Assembly (NCBI GenBank): GCA_038373885.1
Contig: JAWZYV010014440.1
Span: 467,001-531,000 of the forward strand
Direction of reading: 5' to 3'
DNA: 64,000 nt
Source: Cheiracanthium punctorium
Taxonomy: Eukaryota > Arthropoda > Arachnida > Araneae > Cheiracanthiidae
Shown: positions 57,391 through 64,000 of the stretch, piece after piece
Numbering within the stretch: the first letter of the stretch is position 1
How the letters are laid out: each line of letters starts with the position of its first letter
The notes under the pieces: generated by a model
What the model was told of the DNA's origin: nothing
The model's database searches: none
The model's input: the letters and a program-made list of their open reading frames with translations, nothing else
Program-made: the position numbers and the translations under genes

Positions 57391-57707
57391 AGTAACTTAG
57401 CACATACTCTAAAATTTTAAAAAGTGCATGGAAAAAAAAAAAGGAATCCAAACAGGTAATATTTTTGTCTACTTAAAATAATAATAATTATTATAATAGT
57501 TTCTCATAAGAGTACTAATTTAGAGGTGTATGGGGGTCATCTTAACTTTCAGACATTTTAGCACGAAAATAATACTTAGAAGTTCAGTATGCTGTAAAAA
57601 TGTTTACTATACTAGGCGGGCTCAAATCTCAACCCCCCACTGCCACTTGCCTTCCTATCTGGCGCCCACGGAAACAATGTCTTTCTAAAATTCAAAGCTT
57701 TTTCACA

Positions 57708-57743
57708 ATGCGACTCCCTACAGCCTGTGCGACTCCCTACAGC
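57708..57743. repeat. Short tandem duplication
   Basis: GCGACTCCCTACAGCC occurs twice in immediate succession, 19 bases apart. Confidence 0.7.
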
Positions 57744-59072
57744 CCCACAGGCAATGGCAATGCCTTTGCCCACTGTGCCCCCCCCCCCTTTCTGACCCAC
57801 ACAAACAGACCTCATCCCAGAATCCTCATTTTCCATGGGAAAATGCATGAATACAATGTTACTATGTTAGCCCAAGAGTACCGGAAAACGGAGAATTTGA
57901 GACAAAGCCGCTGGCTACAATCAGAAGTTCACGCGGGAAAGATAACACAGGAGTTAGGTGAAAGACATTCCCATTATGGAAATGTTTTGAGATAGTTCTA
58001 ATAATATTACTTCAGGATTCCGAAGTGAGTAGGTTTAATTGTTTTTATTGTAAATAGAGAACATCAAGATCTGTCTGTTTACAAGCACCTAATATACAAC
58101 ACTTTGTATGTCTCTGGAACAAAAAAAGATGCCCATTCATCAAAAAGTGTCGGCGCTTTGGTGTTAATTGAATGAGACTGAGGCGAGGCTTCTAAGGTAT
58201 AAAGGTTTGTCACTTTCTTCTAAAGTCTTAATTTCCTTTTCTTATTTTTGAATGATTTTTAGTGCTCAGTTATTTATTGAAAAGGATGGAACAGACTGTC
58301 GTCTACACTAACATTTCGAGATGCCTTCTGTTTCATTTTCTGCGAATATTTTGTTCAATTTTCGTTCTTGTTTAACAAAGCGGAATTAGGTACTATTTGC
58401 TTTGATCTAGCCCAATGCTGTTTTTGTAAAATTATACTGAAATCATGGGCGCATGAACACACATTACTGAAATGTATGTCTCTCGTAATTTTGCAAATTT
58501 GAACACATAAGGGTAGAGGGTAAAATAGCTCTACTTCAGGAGGATGCTCAAAATCATGCCTGGATGTTATATGGCCTACAATTAAAAATACTTTTTGAAT
58601 AATTATTAACTCTAAGATAAACAACTTTTTTTGTTCTTTATTTTTCTGTTTGCATTTAAATAGTTACCAATCTTTTTTATGTGGTCCTACACACATTTCA
58701 ACATAGAAAACGTTGCATTAATTCATTCTGAGGAAATTATCTAGTTTAATTTTAAAGGTATAATGTTTGTAATTTTTTTAATTTGTTGGGGAAAAAAAGA
58801 AAAGAAAATAGTCAAGGCTTAGCTGCAGCTGTTTACAGGGGTACAAAAATGTAAAAAAAAAAAAAAAAAATACAGGAAATGAATGAGCTGAGAAACAATA
58901 CTATGAATAACATTTTTTGAAAACTGGGGATTTCACACAGGGATGAGATAGATTAAACAAGAATAACATTGATCGTGAATTGTTACATTCGAAAACTGAA
59001 TCACTTTTTATACAAAATTTCCATTTGCATGACAAGAAATTTGACCGATTGTGATATTATTGTTGCATGTTT

Positions 59073-59091
59073 CCCCCCCCCCCCCCCCCCC
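59073..59091. repeat. C19 homopolymer
   Basis: Nineteen consecutive C residues; no associated feature seen. Length is prone to sequencing error. Confidence 0.6.
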
Positions 59092-59499
59092 AATACACTT
59101 TTCTTTTGCTTTGAAATTTATAATGATTATTTAAAACCAATCAAAATTCTATAGCTAAAAGTAAAAAAAAAAAAAGTGAAATAGTGTAATACACCTCTTT
59201 CGGGTCTGATTTATTACAAGGGCAAAGGGGGTGTGCGCCCAGGAATTCTCGAATTTTGACAGAGAATTTGCGTAAGGCAAACAAATTTAAGGTGACTCCA
59301 GCACAAGCAGATTTTTTTAAAAGAAGGGTATTTCATCAGAAATACTTCATTACTTTAAAAAGAATCTTGATTTTAACTGCTTTGCTGTTATCGTTACTAC
59401 GACACAAAACGGTGGAGACTTTGATTCTATGCCCAGCGTTGCTTCACCGTAGTACAGATATCGGATGCCAAAATTCACACTATTCATTTAAATTAAACT

Positions 59500-59885
59500 T
59501 TGAATGTCACCTTCAGCGCTCGGAAAAAACACGCAATTTTGGTATATAAATACAAAAAAGAAAACTAATTATCTCAAGCACTTCACAATTTTTAGGATGT
59601 AGGTTCACAAGCTCTACTAGACACCCGAATAAACGAAAATTTTTTGCAGAATGGCCACTCTTAGAAATATTTTGCTGTGCAGTTGCACATTTAAGATTTT
59701 TTTCTGAAAGTTTCATGAAAGTTTTCGCATTTATTGCAGTGTGTAGTGCAGCTTGTAAAGAATTATCCTGAATTTTTTCGAATCCTTGGTGCAGTTAGTT
59801 TATTTTGTGTACCAAAACCGTGAGACAGATATCGTTTCTTCGATCTATACCCTCAGATATTGGATATTTTATGTGGAGCTAAAAT
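59500..59885 (+). repeat. Internal direct repeat, copy 2
   Basis: Partner of 56985-57390 within the 4.8-kb element (see there for shared blocks). Confidence 0.6.
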
Positions 59886-60133
59886 GACTATTTGTATTAC
59901 CCATTTCCCACTGGTAAAAATGTGCACGAAAAGTCAAATGATTGAGTTGTTACGAGCAAGGAAGCAAATAATTATAGGAAAAGATTGAAGGGTAGTTGGA
60001 AAAGATTCCATAAGGTTGGAAAGTGTATCGTTATTCATGAGTGTGCCGTATTTTTCTTCTTTGTTCCATAAAAACCCATCTTCGGAATCGAAATCTATCT
60101 TAAAATCACCTAATAAACTATTTTACAATCTTA

Positions 60134-60356
60134 GGGTAGAATTCTCCGCCGGTGGTTTCCGAAATCGTCGGTGGTTAGCTGCCGACTGGGCAGAACCAGT
60201 TGTTTGGTTACCGACTGCGCTAACGATTCCGGAGGCCATCGTGAGGTCTTTTAGCCAATCACATGAACCCCTTGACGCTCCTCCCTAAAACTCCACCTCA
60301 AGGCGGGGCAGAGTTAACGACTGCGAAAAATTAGCGACGAGCGGAGAATCCAGCTC
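60134..60356. mobile_element. Harbinger-like MITE with TTA duplication
   Basis: The left end GGGTAGAATTCTCCGC and right end (reverse complement GAGCTGGATTCTCCGC) form inverted ends around a shared ATTCTCCGC. TTA lies on each side (60131-60133 and 60357-60359). A 3-base TTA/TAA duplication is characteristic of PIF/Harbinger. The 223-base interior is GC-rich for this window, with internal complementary blocks. The 90-codon frame at 60016-60288 is not a gene. Confidence 0.55.
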
Positions 60357-60554
60357 TTAGCCAAGTACATTCCAACTGTACTCCCCCTTTAAAATAAATT
60401 GTCACGTTTTGGCACCAAACTTAGCGATCCTTTATCAAAAATTACAAACCACCTTGTGCGACTTTCAACATTTTGTTACCCCCCCCCCCCCACGGACTTT
60501 TAGGGCACCCACAGAAATTTTGTAAAGTCGGCGCCTCTGATATATATCATCATT

Positions 60555-60587
60555 TATATATATATATATATATTTATAAATGATGAT

Positions 60588-60621
<34 letters not shown>
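60555..60621. repeat. AT microsatellite block with hairpin
   Basis: Two AT runs (60555-60575, 60592-60621) around TTTATAAATGATGATCATCA. Confidence 0.8.
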
Positions 60622-60630
<9 letters not shown>

Positions 60631-61060
60631 TAGAAAAAACCCCCAAGCCAGTCATTGTTAAAACAACAAAAAAATCTAAAATGCATTGTCCTCATCAGAG
60701 GGGGAAATGCACAATAGTACACCATAGGTTTCAGACTCACAGCCTGAGATTTTGCCAAGGTAACGTATTATATTCAAGACTGTAGTTTGAAAAGATTGAT
60801 TTAAAAGTATTAAAACAGTTTAAACATATTTATAAAAGTGTACAATATTAATTCGAGATATAAACTGTAACAGGCAAATCTCAGAGGTGTGACTCCCCCT
60901 TACCTATGGGATTACATTACCTTGGCAAAATCTCAGGCTGTGAGTCTGAAACCTATGGTGTACTATTGTGCATTTCCCCCTCTGATGAGGACAATGCATT
61001 TTACATTTTTTTGTTGTTTTAACAATGACTGGCTTGGGGGGTTTTTTCTATATAATTTTC
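60620..61060. repeat. Large inverted repeat, ~140-base arms, 153-base loop
   Basis: Arm 60620-60763 and arm 60917-61060 are near-identical reverse complements. For example GTTTCAGACTCACAGCCTGA at 60728-60747 mirrors TCAGGCTGTGAGTCTGAAAC, and AATGCATTGTCCTCATCAGA mirrors TCTGATGAGGACAATGCATT. Few mismatches (one is taaaatg versus tttacat) make the arms much more alike than the older outer arms. The reverse frame 60465-60758 and forward frame 60889-61104 give nearly the same peptide because they are the two arms. Transcription through it would give a long hairpin RNA. Confidence 0.85.
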
Positions 61061-61189
61061 TATATATTATTAAACGCATGTTTTCTTTTATGCTGCTTTT
61101 TTAAGCGCTGGATAGCATGTGAAGCAACTATAATTTTTTTTGTAATTTTAATTAAATTTCAACTATATATATATATATATACGGAAAAT

Positions 61190-61480
61190 GTAAAATTAAT
61201 TTATAAATGCAGACTTCAGATAATTTTCCGAGTCATAATTTGATCTTCCCTGAATTTTTCTGTTAAAGTAAAATTTTCTGACTGTTCCAAGTTTTCTTTC
61301 ACGCCTGGCAACACTTCTCATCATCCCGAACTAATCGCAAGATCATTATCCACATGCGCACTTCCACGAAATCATGCAATAGGTTTTTGGCTTCCAAATT
61401 AAGTGTCAATATTATTGCTACTAAATTAAAATGTCAACATTTTTTTTCCCGGCACTCTAATTATTTCGCAAAAAAAGATC
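61190..61480 (-). repeat. Right outer arm of the ~6-kb inverted structure
   Basis: Reverse complement of 55325-55675 at moderate identity. A (TA)10 run at 61163-61181 lies just inside it. Confidence 0.65.
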
Positions 61481-61579
61481 CACTATGTTAGCTACCGTTG
61501 AACTGTCATTTCCACAATCCCCTAAAAAATTAGTTTAAATAGCAAAAAGAGTGGAATTTAAGAAACATATTGGTATATA

Positions 61580-61981
61580 CTGGGTGATTATAATTAAAGA
61601 TCCAGTTTAAAATGATCAGAAAATAAAAACTACTGGACCAAATGTTATCAAACTTGGTAATTGTGTAAAGGTGGTCAGGGGATTTATTATCGTCAAAAAA
61701 AGAGTTAAAAAATTTAACACCAGGGGCAAGGACGTATTAAAAGGGGGGGGGGCAGGGGTTCAAACCTCCTGCCCCACAAAATTTTGATTTTTGTTTCTAA
61801 AATGATTATGATATGGTGTCCTTTTGAGGAAAATATTGGCTTTTTTACGGTTTGAACCCCCTCCGAAATTTTTGAACCCCCTCCAAAATGTTCTTCTTGA
61901 GGGGGGTTGGACCTTTGAAACCCCCCCCCGCAACCTTAAATCTGATAATTTTAAAGTGGAACTTTAATTATAATCACCCTG
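61580..61981. mobile_element. Mariner-type MITE, CTGGGTGATTATAATTAAAG ends
   Basis: The ends CTGGGTGATTATAATTAAAG (left) and CTTTAATTATAATCACCCTG (right) are inverted over ~44 bases, continuing to TTTAAAATgATCAG. TA on both sides (61578-61579 and 61982-61983). The middle (61723-61935) carries G-run/C-run blocks (GGGGGGGGGCAGGGGTTCAAAC and TTTGAACCCCCTCC repeats) that look like an inserted hAT-type MITE with decayed ends. No coding capacity. Confidence 0.7.
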
Positions 61982-61983
61982 TA

Positions 61984-63890
61984 CATATAATATTTCTTTC
62001 GCAACATCTTCCAGAACAATATGCATAGAAGATTATATATTTTCTTCACCAATCATGGATTCTTCAAACAATTTCTATCAACATTGTGAAAATAACCATC
62101 ACCACTTTCTTCATCAGTTTATTATGCCACAGACTTCACGTTAACAACACGATATACAGTAAAAAAGTCACTAATCTAAACACTCCCAAATTAGGCTAAT
62201 TAAATTCTTCAAATTGATAGCTTAACCTCCAAATTAATTTCCTGTATAAAGTACCCCCAAAACAACAAAATAATTCATCAAAACTCCACTAACGTTTCCT
62301 TTTCCCAATGAATCTAACCTTTCTTCGTGACTTTAAACACTAATTATTTCTTATTCTTACCTTTCTATTTTTTCGTTATTTCTTTTACTTGAACTAAATT
62401 TAACTTTTTAATTAATTTCATACCTAACTATCTTTCATCTTTTAACTAATTTTTAACTATTAAAAATTGATTTAGAAAAATGTAAAAAGTGGACTGCTTT
62501 AATAGTCCTGTATTCTCTTATTCTAGTTTCTTAAGGATGCCGTAAACAAAAAAAAAGTTTTTAAAAGTCAGCAAAACAGTTTAAGAATTTCTTTTTGGAG
62601 GCTGATTTTCTTAACTGCAAACTAACTGGTCGGCTGTTAGTTCTCCAGTAAGCTGAGAAACTGTAGTTAACTTTCTTAAGTTCTCTGACGCAACGACCAA
62701 ATCATTTTAATTTTCTTAGTTTCAATACAAACATATATGAGTTACATTTAGTTTTTTTAAACTCACAGTGAAGATTAATTTAAAAGAAATGTATGAAACT
62801 AGGATATGTTATTAGTTGTTTCGTTCTAAAATTAAAACCTGTGAAAAAGTGAATCTAGAAATTCAAGAATCTTTCTAAAATACTGTTATATAAACAGTTA
62901 AACAGATTTTATATTCCGGTTTTTGATGGAATAATGCATCAATATATATTTTTTAAATTCCAGAATTAATCCAATATGAATATTATAAATTAAATTTTAT
63001 GTTAAATTATTTAAATTAAAAATTAATAATATGAGTAATCGTTAAAATAAATAAAAATCTTTGTGAAAAAACACACACAAAATGTTACATGTAACTTGAT
63101 GCAATCGTTTCGAACAAAAATTCCTTCCGTCTTCCTCAGTGAAAGCCCTTTGTCACACTGAACAGAGGGAACTGAATCGATCGTATCAAGTTACAAGTAA
63201 CGTTTCATGTGTGTTTTTTCACATTTTTATGTGTTTTTTCACAAGTTTTTTATTTATTTTACCGTTTAACACCAGTATTTTGAGTGTTTTTTCCATAAGT
63301 TATCGTTGCTTACAGAGAAAATGAGTGTGTTGCAGAAAGTGTCTACTGTATTTACTTTTCACTGCTGAGAACATATTAAGAAAACAAAAGGACAAAATTC
63401 ATGAAATATTTTCAAGAATACTCATTTCATTAAGTACTCGTAGTTCTGGTTTCCAATTAAACTCACGAAGCACCTTTAGGTTTAAGATGATTCATTAAAT
63501 CTAGTACAAGGTTCTTATTGAACAGATTAGTGAAAGGTGAATTGAATGTCCGAGATGGAAATGAATTTTTAGGGAGAATGTTATGAATTTATTACATGCT
63601 TATTCCAACATTAATGGTTTGAGAAAGGATAAAACCGAAGAGGTTATTGTAGCATAATCCTTCTCAATTTGAACTGGCGAAATTAGATTAATTGTACAGA
63701 TTACGTACTTCATCCATCAAAGTTAGCCGTATTTATATGCCTTTGCAGTTTTGCAATAGTACTGGAAACGAGCAAGTTATAATGTTATCGCACACGCGAT
63801 ATCTTAACCATAGAAAACTGAAATTTATGCTTATAAATTACTCAAAATATCCTGAAACAGTCCAAGTTTTACACCCCCATAGCATGGACA
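61984..63890. other. AT-rich spacer, no gene seen
   Basis: A short inverted pair brackets 63085-63205 (ACATGTAACTTGATgCAATC / GATCGTATCAAGTTACAAGT). No gene or RNA is recognisable. Confidence 0.4.
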
Positions 63891-63940
63891 CCTAAATTGG
63901 ACACTTTACTGGGAGAATGGAACATAGGCATAGTATTGAA

Positions 63941-64000
63941 ATGCACCTCTATAAGTCGGACACTTTTCGAGAGAAACGCAAGTGTCCAACTTTCGGAGGT
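63941..64000. repeat. Hairpin or element terminus cut by the window end
   Basis: ACCTCTATAAGTCGGACACTT at 63945 is mirrored by AAGTGTCCAACTTTCGGAGGT at 63980-64000, with TTGGACACTTTACTGG also nearby at 63897. It may be a small palindromic element or the end of a pogo/Tigger-like element; the window ends too soon to tell. Confidence 0.4.

Larger units (their letters stand above)
55743..60539. mobile_element. ~4.8-kb hAT-like element, composite interior
   Basis: The left end CAGTGGCGCCGACT and the right end (reverse complement CAGAGGCGCCGACT) match at 13 of 14 bases, and both are followed by GTGGGTGC blocks. Flanks are ATATATAT on both sides, consistent with an 8-base duplication but embedded in AT repeats. 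The interior has GTGGGTGC/GCACCCAC hairpins at 55759-55820, a hAT MITE (56395-56579), a Harbinger-like MITE (60134-60356) and an internal direct repeat (56985-57390 with 59500-59885). No transposase frame is recognised; the 131-codon frame at 57600-57995 has none. Confidence 0.55.

Noticed and set aside
55735..60547. ATATATAT flanks as firm proof of an 8-bp duplication for the 4.8-kb element
   Set aside because: Both flanks are microsatellite, so any 8-base AT match is expected.
60465..61104. Two similar proteins on opposite strands
   Set aside because: Both are translations of the two arms of one inverted repeat, plus (TA)n-derived Tyr-Ile runs.
1..64000. CRISPR arrays, operons, ribosome binding sites, phage or bacterial genes
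   Set aside because: Nothing of this kind is present; the composition and transposon content are eukaryotic, and the only tandem array with regular spacing (33312-34065) has no unique spacers between identical repeats.

Overview
This is a eukaryotic, strongly AT-rich, gene-poor window. No host gene, rRNA gene, true tRNA gene, CRISPR array or operon can be supported. Nearly every interpretable stretch is a transposable element or a decayed remnant. The mix (a Tc1 transposase of the type abundant in arthropod genomes, many hAT MITEs, mariner relics, piggyBac-like fold-back elements, a Helentron-type endonuclease remnant and solo LTRs) points to an invertebrate. An arthropod, possibly a chelicerate, is likely, but that is inference from transposon style only.

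Layout. 0-7 kb: AT-rich DNA with one 80-bp palindromic MITE (941-1020) that has a second copy at 28471-28550. 7.3-9 kb: two fold-back elements with TTAA/CCCTTT ends; related copies lie at 19.6 kb and 44.8 kb. 10.4-11.4 kb: a TA-flanked element with long inverted ends. 12.46-13.29 kb: a complete solo LTR with a GTAT target duplication, and a diverged sister LTR at 18.75-19.5 kb. Both carry heat-shock-element arrays just upstream of a TATA box. 15.3 kb: a 400-bp hAT MITE with a perfect 8-bp duplication. 20.66-24.56 kb: a mariner-type MITE followed by a 3.5-kb hAT element, into which a second hAT element carrying a broken transposase has inserted. 25.8-26.5 kb: an unassigned terminal-inverted-repeat element. 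29.67-30.56 kb: a hAT element with a transposase remnant. 33.3-34.36 kb: a degenerate ~78-bp minisatellite running into an endonuclease (EEP) pseudogene fragment. 36.3 kb: an AT-rich TA-flanked MITE. 39.4-40.2 kb: a split mariner transposase relic. 41.1 kb: a tRNA-derived SINE. 41.9, 53.6 and 56.4 kb: hAT MITEs of the CAGTGGCG family. 47.25-48.76 kb: a complete Tc1 element with a 400-codon open frame, the only long coding frame here. 51.4-53.2 kb: a duplicated segment, one copy carrying a hAT MITE and the other keeping the empty site. 55.3-61.5 kb: a ~6-kb structure with inverted outer arms, a ~4.8-kb hAT-like element and a strong 140-bp-arm hairpin. 60.1 kb: a Harbinger-like MITE. 61.6 kb: a mariner-type MITE.

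The elements do not form a pathway. What links them is nesting and insertion history: target duplications, one paralogous empty site and element-in-element insertions give a relative order. The observation most worth following is the heat-shock-type promoter conserved in both solo LTRs.
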